DNA from: Carallia brachiata
Lineage: Eukaryota > Streptophyta > Magnoliopsida > Malpighiales > Rhizophoraceae
Length of the DNA: 64,000 nucleotides
NCBI GenBank assembly: GCA_021464245.1
Contig: JADCRB010000095.1
Coordinates: 155,474-219,473, forward strand
Direction: 5' to 3'
How positions within the stretch are numbered: position 1 is the stretch's first letter; the number at the start of each line of letters is the position of its first letter. The translations under genes were made by a program, and so were the position numbers. The notes under the pieces were generated by a model. That model worked only from the letters and a program-made list of their open reading frames with translations. It was not told where the DNA came from and did not search any database. Shown piece by piece: positions 23,831 through 35,430 of this stretch.

Positions 23831-25289
23831 TACCCTTATTAGTTTTAAGGAAAAAAATATATAAAAAAGACACTTTTATAGGAAATTTTTATTTTATTTT
23901 TTTTAAATAAGTGTAATTTACTTATACTTTTATACTACATAATAAGTGAAGTTTATTTAAATAAAAAATTAAAAATAATATTTAAATAATATTAAATTAT
24001 AATTAATTTTACTCATAAAAAAGAGAGTAAAATTAACAAACTTCACTCTTATAAATATTCACGTATGGTTTGATAGTAAAGAGAAGAGTTCGTTCTATAC
24101 AAGATCATAGGTTAGGGGTACGTTTTGAGTATGCATAGTAGTGAGAATGATTAGATTTTTTTTAGTTAGGCTTATAGAATTTATCATTTCAGTGAGTTTA
24201 GTTTATGAGTCAGCTTACTTTGTATTATGAAGGAATAATACTTATTAGTGCGAAGGGTTGATTACTAACCTTATTTTCTTACTCGTTATATCATTCTTAT
24301 ATTGTTTTTCTTTTTTTTTTTGGGAAAATGAACAGAAAAAGTAAAGGAAAGCTAATTCCCATGAGAAAAAAAAAAAGATCAAATAACTAGTTAAAGTACA
24401 TACCATCAATTTTTTTTTTGAACACAAGTAATAATTAGTAATTAATTAATTGTTTGTTAAAAAAAATATATTGGTCCAAGATATCGCATGAAGTGTAAAC
24501 ACTCCTGTCCACAAAACAAGCAATTTCCAATATATAGAGGATTTTGGGGTGAGGGGGGGCAAGCGTACGTACCATCAAGTTCGAACGTTCATTTTCTGTT
24601 TCCCCCTGTTCTGTTCTGTTCTGTTCACAGTGTCAATGCGGGCCTTTGAACTATGGCCTCTGCAATCGATCTTACTTACTTAAACCATACACCGGACTGT
24701 GAGCTTATAAATCAAACGATATTAATAATATATTAATAAGTGAGAGATTAAGAGTTCGAACTCTCAATTTTCTCAACTGTTTTCCCTCTTCCAATCAGTT
24801 ATTATAGGTTTAAGAAAGTTAAAAAAAAAAAAAAAAACCGACCCACCGCAACAATGGTAAACGTTCCAATTTTCTGCACTTTGCTGTGACAGTTGGAAGA
24901 AGTCAGAAACTGCTTTTTGTCATAAATCCTTTGATTCATTTCATTGGACTTTTGCCCTTTTGAGCAAGTTGCAACTGCAGGCACGTACGTTAATATTACA
25001 TGAGATGTTATTTGATTTATTTAAAGAAAAAAAAAAGGCTTGATAAAAGTGATTTTAACGTAGTAATAAAGTAATATGTATTGTTGGATCGTTAAATTAA
25101 TGAAAAAAAGAGATTAAATTGTTGGATGCCCTTAAATGTAAATGTATTGTTATTTATTGTTATTTAAGTATAATTATATAATCTTACTCTTATTTTAATA
25201 TGTAAATAAGTTTTTTGATTTCATATGTGCCAGCAGTGGCTTTGTCCCCTTTAATTGTTGAGATTTTGGGCATTAGAAATGCATGTGGA

Positions 25290-25320
<31 letters not shown>

Positions 25321-27589
25321 GGGTAAGATGCTCAAATGGAAGCCCAAGGTTTGACGTTCTATTTAAATAGGTCATTTAAGTTATTTTTGGGACCAAATAG
25401 ACACTAATGTTACATTGCATCACATTTTTAGTGAATTAAAAAAAAATAAAAACTAATTTCTCAAAAAGAAAGAAAGAAAGTGAGCAAAATGGACAAAAAA
25501 GGTATTGACTCGATTTTTCGGTTAATCTGAATTAAATCTCGCATTTTAGACGAATTGGGCTTTGAAGTTTGAACGCTTAATTTCCCCTCATCAACTTTGT
25601 CATCATGACAATCAAGTTGAATTCGATTGCTTCGTAGTACTCTTGCCGTTTTTCTCCCCAAAACCAATAATGTAACTGGAAGAAGGAACTAATTTGTCCC
25701 CTTGACGGCCTGTCGAGTCAAATGCGGATCAAGTTACTTTGAGTTCGAATAAATTTAAATTGGATTACTTTGAAGTTAAGTTTATTTTAGGTCATTTCGA
25801 GTTTGATTTGCTCGAATTCGAGTGGCGTGACCTGCGAGTTGGTAAGTTATTATTTAAAAATTATTTTTTTTAATTTTTCATTTCAAAGAATTCCACATTT
25901 TTCTTATTTAAGAATTGTGCCAAACCTTTGAATAATATTAAATGTTCGCAAATATACTAAATTTTGGTAATAGGGCCATTATTTTTTAGATGCTACACAG
26001 TTTTACAATATTGCATCACAATGTCAAAGTTTTCGGAGAAAAATTTTGTCACAAATATGCAAAGTAGTTTTCTGAGAATGACATTCAACTAATAAATTTA
26101 TTTCATTATTTTTATTTTAAATAAATATTATTTATAGTGTGATATAAAATTATAAATGTTACGTACTCCTGTATTTAGTGGAGATGGTGTGGGCGTTGTA
26201 GCTTAGAGAATTAGATGGAAACTCCATAATATACAATCCACAAAAATAAAGGAAGAAAAACAGGTCAAGGCAGCGAAAAAAAATAAATAATTGGATAAGC
26301 ATCTTCTGCGTATAAAATTTTGGTTAGTAAAATAAATATCTTCTTGTTTTACATTAATGAGATAACCAACAAGCATCCATCTAGTTCTAGGAGGTGAAAT
26401 GGTGTAGTCCTAGACTATTAGATGCTTGAATCGGCAAGTTCTATTTATGGTTGCGAGCTAACGACCCTACTTTGCTAATTTCTCATAGTAATTTTCATTT
26501 TTATCTATATATGGGGAATTGAATTTAAGGATTTTGTTAACGACAGTTGTTTTTATTTTCGTTTTTACAATCGCTTATATGTGACATGTGTTGATTGACT
26601 ATTAAAAAATTGAAAGTAAAATATATTACAAATTTACTATAAAGAAATGTTGATATGTTAATTTTTGATTGATAATTATAAAAATAAAAAATAAAAAATG
26701 ACTATTAGCAGCAAATCTATTGGATCTAATTAACTTGGCAGAAGCGTAACTTCAATTCCACCAAATAGTTGTTTAACTCAGAAAAAAAGTTAGTGGCTCA
26801 CCCTTAAATGAAAACATGTGGCCGAAGGTAGTGATATGAGGTTGGATTGTTTAATTTTAGAAAAACAAGAAAGATTTGTTAGACGTCCTTAAATTGATTG
26901 TGTGTCCACGTATAACTCTTAAAATTATGCCACTTAGTGTTCTTATTATAAGTAATATATGGCTGTCGTGATATAGGGTAAAAATACATAGAGAGAGAGA
27001 GAGATTCACTGGTAGATGAATTAAGTTATTTTTTATACATATTTTTTGTATGTTTGTTGTATATCAACTTTAATAATTTTATACGTCATAAGTTTTTAAA
27101 AAATAAAACATATAAAAATTTATGAAATTTATAACTAATATTGATATATAATAAACTTATAAATGTTATGTATAACACTTAGCTTTATCCACACTCAATT
27201 CATTAACCTTTTTTTCCATGATATATTAGCCCACCAAATCAGATTCCTAGGAAAAATTTATGTTAAAAGACAGAAAGAAAAAGCGATAGTACCGTTTTTT
27301 ATTATAAAAAAAGATATATTATCAGTATGTAAGTTATTGTTCTTATAAATTGAAATTAGAATTGTCATTGCTCTTTTAATTTAACCAACTGCGTTATAAG
27401 GAGCACTCACTACCCAAAAACTTATAATCCCAGATAAAATTTCCTTTTGTTTGATTACAATATTAACGAATTTTAAACTAGCGTATTACTTAAAGGCTAT
27501 GAAAGTGGAAATATTCACTCCACAGCTGGTGGGGCTTAAATCTGAGTTGTGGCGAGAGAGGCACCGGATCACCAACGAGAATAGTACCT
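23831..27589. other. Intergenic, no gene seen
   Basis: AT-rich. Small repeats are (TGTTC)n near 24606-24626, (CT)n at about 25291-25312 and GAGA near 26990-27003. About 25690-25970 has degenerate GAGTTxGA/TCAAGT motifs of the dispersed MITE-like family. Confidence 0.45.
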
Positions 27590-27860
27590 TGAGTGGTGGA
27601 AACAATACTTCCAATACCTTTAAAATTGGCAACCAAGGAAAAGGCTAAATAGGAACTTGCCTTTAGAATCCAATGTTCCAAATAATTCACATACATGACT
27701 ACAAAATAAATACATTATATGGCAAGTTGTGCCATGATTCTTGCTCGCTTTGTTTTCTTATAATACGGAGTCTGTTTCTTGTACAACCAAGTGAAAGCGG
27801 ATTAAATAAATATATATAAGATCGTTATCATATATAGAGCCCTGCGATCCTATTGGCACG
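27590..27860. repeat. Segmental duplicate I, copy a
   Basis: Collinear with 32765-33125. Shared blocks in order are GGAAAAGGCT..AGGAACTT, AATAATTC.CATAC.TGA.TACAA.ATAAA, TTGTGC.ATGATTCTT and GTCT.TTTCT.GTA.AAC.AAGTGAAAGC.GAT, then a TATCAT(A/T)(C/A) stretch. Identity is moderate, with insertions in copy b. No protein-coding conservation was recognised. Confidence 0.7.
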
Positions 27861-30800
27861 AACAATAAACTCAAGAAGTAAGGACTGTGCCACGCATAGG
27901 CTGTGCCGAAGGGGCCTGAGGGGCCATTTGAGTCACTTTTTAAAAGGGTATGTTTGTATTTTATTTTTAAAAGGTAATGAAATAATTGTTTAATAAATTT
28001 TGTCACGATATTATTTAATTTTGTTTATTTTTTATATAATTTCATAAAAATAGTTGATTGAAAAATAATTTAAAACTACTTTTCGTTACTTTTTGAACTA
28101 TTTTTTCACTTTTGAATATGAATAATAATTTATATAAACTAAATTATCCTCAAAGAATATTTATAAATTTTTTTTTACTTGTCATAAAAATTAGATTTGT
28201 TAGTTGTTAATTTATTTTATGAATATTTATATAAGCACAATATTTTTTTTCAACAATTCTTAAATAATATTTCTTTAACTTCAAAATTTCATTAATATCA
28301 ACTCTTTAAAAATATCTCAAATATTATATTTTTTTGACTTTCTAGTAAATATTAATAATTTTTTTGAAACATTAAAAATTAAGTGAGAAAATTTTCAATA
28401 TTATTTATAGAATATTTATTCTAAAAATAAAAATTATAAAATATGAAAATAATTTTGTTAATATGATACATTATTATAAAATAAATGTTTAAATTAGTTA
28501 TTTAATTATTTAAGAACAACATTAAGTACAAAAATAACTAAACACTTTATTAGTCTTTTTAGTAATCAGCAATAACAAATAATAATCAGTAGACAATAAT
28601 TAGCAGTAGTAATCAATAACAGTAATATCGAATAGGTAAGTTAAATGGGCTTTGAGAAACTTTCAACCATTCATAGCATAGCATTATGAAGTTTCTCAAT
28701 TGGAGATCTCAACTTCGAGCTTATTGGAAATGACAGAAAAGGAAAAAATTTGTGGGCAAGAGAAGGACAATGAACTCTTAAGTATGACACAAGTTCAATA
28801 AATCAAAATTACAATAATAGATTTCTTTTTTAATAAAAAGGAAAAAAATAAAATGCCAAAAAGAAATGCAGTGTTGTACTTTTGTTCATTTTTTTCACCT
28901 AATGATTTATAAAATTTAATACATATATTGATTCCAAAATAATTGATTCTTAGTCTTGTTCCCAATAGCAAAAAAAAAAAAAAAAAAAATAACGATACAT
29001 CTATAAGACGGGCACAATTTTATACAAAGCTCAAAGCTTGTGCATGCTTAGTTGATTCATTTTCTCATTTTTAATGTACATAGGTTGTCTTTAAGCGAAG
29101 CTTCAACTACGTTAAAAAATTATTGGTTGACACAAAGTTGCCTCATTCTACGTAAGCTGCATGTGTTAGTGGTTAGTTGACTAATTAAAATTTTGACATA
29201 AGAATATTTCCATTACATGCTACTGTATGTTTCTATCCCAAGTGCATAATTCTTCTCAGCAGATGTCTCATCTGTAAAATTATACTTATTTGATTTGCTT
29301 CCTTGGTGCTCGTTGAATTTGACATTTCACAATTGAAGTTCATATTTTATGAAAAATTTTTGGATTTAAGATTTGAACCCTAAATCTCCCTCAAGGCCTT
29401 TGTTTTTTTTTTTCTTTTTAGTTTTTAGTTAATTCGCACTAACTGTGATTCGAGAGAGGACTCTAGTAGCTCATTAGTACTTTATTTTCGTGATTAACAA
29501 GACTAACCCATCAACTTGTTCTGCCTCTAAAATGAAACCTTTTATAAGAAACGACAAACAGAGCTCTAAAAACCCTTTCACGGGAAACCCTTCTAGATGG
29601 AAAAAAGAATAAAAAGCAAGAATCAGACCTCTAGGAATACTATAGTTAAACTTCACCTTTCGGTGTCACATATATTATACGACTACTTAAGCCAGCACAT
29701 TGTCACCAAAGCCACTTATTTTTGGGACTTTCAGGTCGTCCACTTATTGTAGAACAATATAATATACTTTGTACCAAAATAAAGCCTAGAACGACGGTAT
29801 TTTTTGTTTCATTAATCTATTCCTTATCTTAGCATTTATATGAAACAATAGTTCTACTGTTTTTAATTGATCAAGATAACGTTATTGAAAGCAATCAAAG
29901 TTTCTAGCTAGAGGACTAAGAGAAGTAAGAAAGAGTCATAGGCACTTGGTTTGACGACAGAGATTTTTTTTTTTTCAATGACTGAATGGTTAAAAAACAA
30001 AAAATGAAAAAGAAAACAATTGAAGCAGTTAAAGAAAATAAATCATCAATTGAAGATGACAGCAAAAGGTCTCGGGTGCCTTTAATAGACTGTTTCATTT
30101 TAACTCCTCTGTTATGAAACAATATCGAAGAAACTAACAAAAGATCATGTTTGGATCTCTTAGGGTGACATTTGTAATTGTCTCTTGAACCTGTTAGGTT
30201 ATTAGTTTTAGAGTATATATATTATACTAATATACAAAATTTTCACACTTAGGCATATGTTGAAAGATGAGATGTATGCATCAAACAAAGCTATACATTG
30301 ACAAAAAGAAAAGGAAACAAGGTCAGGAAAAGTTTTTTTTTTTTTTTTGTAAAAAAGAAGGGAAGGGCTAGCTGGCTAACTATAATTTGCTTGATGTATG
30401 ATATGAGAATGACACATGTGAATGGGGCAACCACCACCTATAACGTCCCCAACAATTATGTGCCAAAAATAAAGACTTAATTTTGCACCTAACAAGGCTA
30501 ACTAATGATCGGGTTTGTTGCAGGAACTTGTTTATTAAATATAATTATTTCTTTATAAATTAATTGTTATTTTCTTGTTTATTAATGTGGATGGCGATAT
30601 ATATATATATTTTTTTGAAGAGACAAGAGACATGTAAGATAAGGTTTCCTTGAACCATCATTGGCGATTCAATTATGCTTGTTAATTTGCGCATCTTTTA
30701 TCTTTTAATTATGATGTTAGTTTTTATTTATTTATTTATTTAAGAGGCCACACAACAAAAATAATAATCTTCGCTTCCACAACAAAATAAACTTATCTTA

Positions 30801-32339
30801 TTTAAAAGACATGTGAAATAAGTTTATTTGTGCCTAATAAACTTTCTATTTGCCAAAAAATTTTGTGAGGACAATGGTATCCTAATTTAGCCTTCACAAA
30901 ATCCTATGTGCTTTACTGTTAAGAGTCGTGAAGAGCCATCTTAAAAACAATTACATGTGGTGAATATGATAAAATAAGACAAGAGCTACATACAAGATCA
31001 AAGTAAACATCGAGATAACACATATTTAAATTTTAAATTTTTTAAGTTTTTCAATTAAGTGCTATATTTTTAAATTCTTTATAATTGAATTTTCTGTCTG
31101 TTTAACTGTTAAAACGTAATTGATCGTTAGATCAAATATCTTTCAAATTTAATGGGTCAAAAATGTTTTTAACGGTCAAACTGACGAGAAGACTCGATTG
31201 TAAAAGATATAAAAAGTATACAAATCAATTAAAAAAATTAAAACGTTTCAGATTCAACTATAAAAATTTATAGAAGTTTAAAATTTAAATGAATATTATC
31301 ATAGTAAAAATCATGAAATTAGTCAACCCAAAATTTCTCAAGACGTGATCATGCCTCTTTAAAGGACAGATATTTACAAGTAATGGAAAAGCAACAATTC
31401 TTACTAGCAAAAATTCATAATTAATGACACTAAATATTAATTTAAGTAGTTACCAGCTTTGTTGATTAAGAATATGATTAAAAGTTTGATTTCTACCACT
31501 CTCCTCCTTTTTCTTTGTATAAGTTTAACCTTCCCCTAAGACAAAAAAAAAATCATAATTAATAAAAGAAACAAATTAGTGCAATGTGGTTTGAGCTTGT
31601 TACCTCTTTGTCAAAAGGCTTTGAAAATTAAATTTTTGGTTGAATGATTTCTTGGTAGCTAGTTTGGTCAAAAAAAAAAAGGTGTCTTGGTAGCTAGTTA
31701 AATTTCAACTTGAGTAACTAGGATTAAAACTTTATGTTGACAAATGGAAACAAAGCACTATTGTTTCATAATTGGGTGTGCGAAAAATCATGCAAAAAAA
31801 CATCAATAATCTATGTAATGTGAGATGTGAGATGGGTTCCGCTTCCACTCCACCAACTCTAGACAGCCCGTGAAGAACATTGCATAAAAATCAAGAGTCT
31901 TTTGTAGTTTTTGGTAGGTCCATTCATTATCACTTATTCCCGACATGCCGAAGGCATAAGACAAGGCCAAGTTCATAAGCCTCCTCATTAATCTCTCCCT
32001 ATCTCAAGAGCCATTTCACATGCACGCATAATATTAAATAAAGGGAAAAAAAAATCTTGGATGTGGTTTGCTGGTAGTTTGGCAAGTAACTTCTTATAAT
32101 TTTCGCTAATTAAAATTTAAAATTTTAAAATTTTAATGTAACTTATAACTCCTCTTTTTTTTTTTTTTAAGTTTAAAATTATGTTCAGAATTAAAAGTTC
32201 TGAGTTCGATTCAAGTCGAACCTAATTAACCAAATATAAAAAAAAAGCACACTGACGATTTAAGAAGGCAACAATTAAATGAGAGTTGAAATTATCTTTC
32301 TTACGAAAAAGTGAATTCCATGTTTTTGTTTACAATTAA
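27861..32339. other. Intergenic, no gene seen
   Basis: AT-rich, with a poly(A) run at about 28970-28990, poly(T) at 30331-30348 and (TTTA)n near 30725-30742. Short minus frames at 29474-29656 and 31803-31988 (60-61 codons) look compositionally ordinary but match no family I know. Confidence 0.4.
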
Positions 32340-32690
32340 TTAATGGACTAATAGAATTAATGAAAACAAACAAGAACAAGTGGGACCCAATAATTATTTC
32401 TGGGGGACCCATAGTCAAGATATGCCAAGTTCACGCCCAAATAGACAAATTTGGAAGTTTGTAGACAATTTGTAGAGCTCAAAGGCGAGAGGGGAAAGGA
32501 AGGTTCTGCCACTTGGAGAGCTCGTCGAAGGCATGTCCACCTCAATTTGCCTTGCCAGCATGCAACACCCATTGTAAGAGTCTTGATCTTCAGCGAGTGA
32601 ATGATGTTTGTCCTCTTGAATGAAAAATTTCTGTTCAAAAGGGAAAAAAAAAAATTGGTTGTCATGTTCAAGATATAGCCATACATTCTT
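32340..32690 (-). other. Unrecognised small open frame, possible gene fragment
   Basis: An ATG at 32572-32570 with an A-rich leader opens 71 codons to 32357 (starts MGVACWQGKLRWTCLRRAL). The segment has balanced composition and few stops in two minus frames. I do not recognise the product. No splice partner was found, and it could equally be a decayed exon. Confidence 0.2.
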
Positions 32691-32764
32691 ACAATCCGCC
32701 CATTAAATTGGAGATTGGTGGAACCAATATATTTCGAAAAAAAGAGAGAGACAGTAGTACCAAT

Positions 32765-33125
32765 ATGGAATCCAGGAAAAGGCTTGAAAGGAACTTAATT
32801 GTCCTGAGAATTTCATGTTAGAAATAATTCCCATACGTGATTACAAGATAAAGATATTATGTCAAATTGTGCAATGATTCTTTTTTCTTTTTGGGGTTAC
32901 AAAAATGAGAAATTATAAGTGGTATTCTGCAGTCTCATAAGAAAAAATTAAGTACATTCCGCAAGATAAGCCAAGCCATATAATGGATAATGATTCTTCG
33001 TTTTTTTTTTTTTTTTTTGTTATAGCTAGTCTCTTTCTCGTATAACTAAGTGAAAGCCGATAGAAGAGTTGTATAAGATCATTATTCATTATCATACAGC
33101 TGCCCTGAAAGGGCCTAATACACTT
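32765..33125. repeat. Segmental duplicate I, copy b
   Basis: Partner of 27590-27860 about 5.17 kb away in the same orientation. It is lengthened by an extra ~100-bp stretch including poly(T) at 33001-33018. Confidence 0.7.
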
Positions 33126-33207
33126 ACAATACAACACAAGTTAAATAGGACCTGTCATAGGAAATATATGTATAAAAAAATAAAATCATAAAACCAATAA
33201 CCACAAG

Positions 33208-33393
33208 ATTCTAATGTGCTATTTGTGCATAACACATAATAAAAGATAAGAATATAAAAAAAAATCAGTGGGTCAATTTCAAATATTTATTTCAATATAT
33301 ATGGTCAATTTGAAATGAATATTTGAAATTGACCCACTGATTTTTTTGATATTCCTATCGTTTATGTGTTGTGCACAAATAACACATTAGAAT
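33208..33393. repeat. Long foldback hairpin, ~85-bp arms
   Basis: The left arm (33208-33295) and right arm (33309-33393) are reverse complements with few mismatches, separated by 13 bases. The innermost ~40 bp, around GTGGGTCAATTTCAAATATT, are almost perfect. Outer parts pair ATTCTAATGTGCTATTTGTGC with its right-arm complement. This is a foldback MITE or an inverted duplication; transcripts would form a long near-perfect hairpin. Confidence 0.85.
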
Positions 33394-33849
33394 GGCACAA
33401 TCTATATATATGGTCTGGACAAATCCTTTCAAACATTACAAAACATACAAATCAGGATGGCAATAATACTCCGTTGATGGCTTTCGATTGTGATATATTA
33501 ACATCCATAAATTATACGTGTACATTGTCCATATCATCAAGTCCAGCTCAAAGCTTGTCAGCGGATCAAATTTTTAAACCATTGAGAGGGATGATATATA
33601 TGTCCAATTTATTTGGCCAAAAGCGGCCATCCTAATTTGATGTATGAGTTGCTAGAATTTATTAAATTGTTTAGGCATATCACATAATTATAAATCAAAG
33701 ACAATCACTTATTATTATTTTTTTTGTAAGTTTCAGGTTCCCTCAATCATATCAATATGAATTAAAATATTTGGAGTTATATTTAGTTTCGTATAACTGC
33801 AAGTCATCACACTTGTAGGTTCAGACAGACTTATGAATTATTCGTACAA

Positions 33850-35145
33850 ATGCTTCATAGGTGAATTTGACATGGAGGGACTGGTGCTAAAAAAGATAAG
33901 GGGAATCTATTTCAATAATTAATCTCCTGGACAGATGAGTCACGTCCTCTTCCAAGAAAGCGATGTGCACTGAAGTCAAGGGCTCCAAATTTTTATTTTT
34001 GCTCACTTTGTGTGAGTTAGAAGCAGAGGGGGAGGGATGGATGGCAATCAAAGGTGGCCAAATGAAGTTGCCTTTGAATTGAGATGTCAAGTCGTTTTTC
34101 TCTTGTGACAAAACAAGCCACTCACTTTGAAAAAGATTACCTTGTTTTCAAGCTCTTGGTGATGAAAATTCTATGATTTTGGTTTCTTAAGTTGACAGGA
34201 TCATTATTGCATGGTCCAATGTCAAGTTGCTACTTAGTTATTTGGGTTTTTTTTGTTTTTTTTGTTTTTTAAACTCTAATTGTAGGAGATATTAACGTGT
34301 TTTTTTTATTGTTAATCAATTCTGTAGATCAATAGTTTTTACTTTCTATGAATTTAATTCCCACAAAAATTGTGAGCAGACTAATATATAAAAGAGGCTG
34401 TTATCCATGCACAAAAATTTTAGGAAAAATTTAATTTATTATTCCTATTTAATACGATTGGTAGGTTGCATGCTCTAATTTCACATTAAATACACCTAGA
34501 GACGTTGAGTTGCATGGTTATAGCCGACCGGCCTTTCCCAGGGAATGGAATTAGACATGAGATTACATAATAATTTTTTACCTCATTCAAGTTTAATTAG
34601 TACTTGGCATCCTCGAGACTGTATCTAAAGTTTGATAGCATAATTGTTTTGAGTTATTTGTTTTCTCATCAAATATAAATTGGATTTATTGGGGACATTC
34701 AAATGCTTCATACTTTTAATATCCATCTATTGAAAGTGTAACACTCTCACTTTATTAAAATATAAAGATTTAATATAACTTATAATGCGCATAAACTTAC
34801 TCACCTGAATAATTTATATTTGTGCTAAAATGCGCGTGCCATGGCCAACCTTAGCAACAGCTGTGATTTCTTTTATTTTTATTTTTTCTAAACAAACTGT
34901 GTCTTGTGATATATCTTTTGCACTAAACAACCATATCATGATGGTTGGACAAATTCATTTTCTTGCCAACCAAATTTTATTCCCTAGTTAAGGAGTATTA
35001 AAGGACAATTAATCAAGTAATTATGACCTTGGGGGCTGAATAAAGAATGCTCGTCTGACATACACTATATGCCCCGCCATGATTTCTTTTTGTTCATCCC
35101 ATGATTGTTATTATATATCTAGCAATCATGGCAATATTCAATCAA
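33850..35145. repeat. Segmental duplicate II, copy a
   Basis: Collinear with 38930-40170. It is strongest at 33890-34250 (for example GAATCTATTTCAATAAT, AAGAAAGCGATGTGCACTGA, AATCAAAGGTGGCCAAAT) and at 34830-35140 (CATGATGGTTGGAC, CCTAGTTAAGGAGT, TATATATCT.GCAATCATGGCA). Small minus frames at 33887-34111 are partly conserved in copy b, but with as many replacement as silent changes, so they are not supported as genes. Confidence 0.8.
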
Positions 35146-35301
35146 ACATCTTTTTTTTTTAAAAAAAAAAATTATTGGAGAGAGATGTACATAGATAGAG
35201 AGAAGTTATGCAAACAGCTTCATATTAGCTTTTAAATTCCCATTTTGCATCAATGTTAAAACATGTAATTAACGATCCCATTTCAAATTTGTCCATCATT
35301 T

Positions 35302-35417
35302 GAGGCAGGTGTTTAGCCTGACTGGTGGAGGTAGTGCCCCCAACCGCACCGCCCCAATAGTTAAATATGAGCTCGACAGCTACTAGACTGCAGATAAAAA
35401 AAAAAAAAAAAAACAGT
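35302..35417 (+). mobile_element. SINE with 13-bp target-site duplication
   Basis: A perfect 13-bp direct repeat TTGTCCATCATTT is at 35289-35301 and 35418-35430. The insert begins GAGGCAGGTG, has an A-box-like TAGCCTGACTGG near 35314 and a B-box-like AGCTCGACAGC near 35371, and ends in an 18-A tail plus CAG. That is the structure of a short tRNA-derived retroposon. Confidence 0.8.
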
Positions 35418-35430
35418 TGTCCATCATTTA

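Noticed and set aside
33887..34111. Small protein conserved between duplicates (also 38994-39194)
   Set aside because: Differences between the copies change amino acids as often as not and the frame ends differ; DNA-level duplication explains the similarity.
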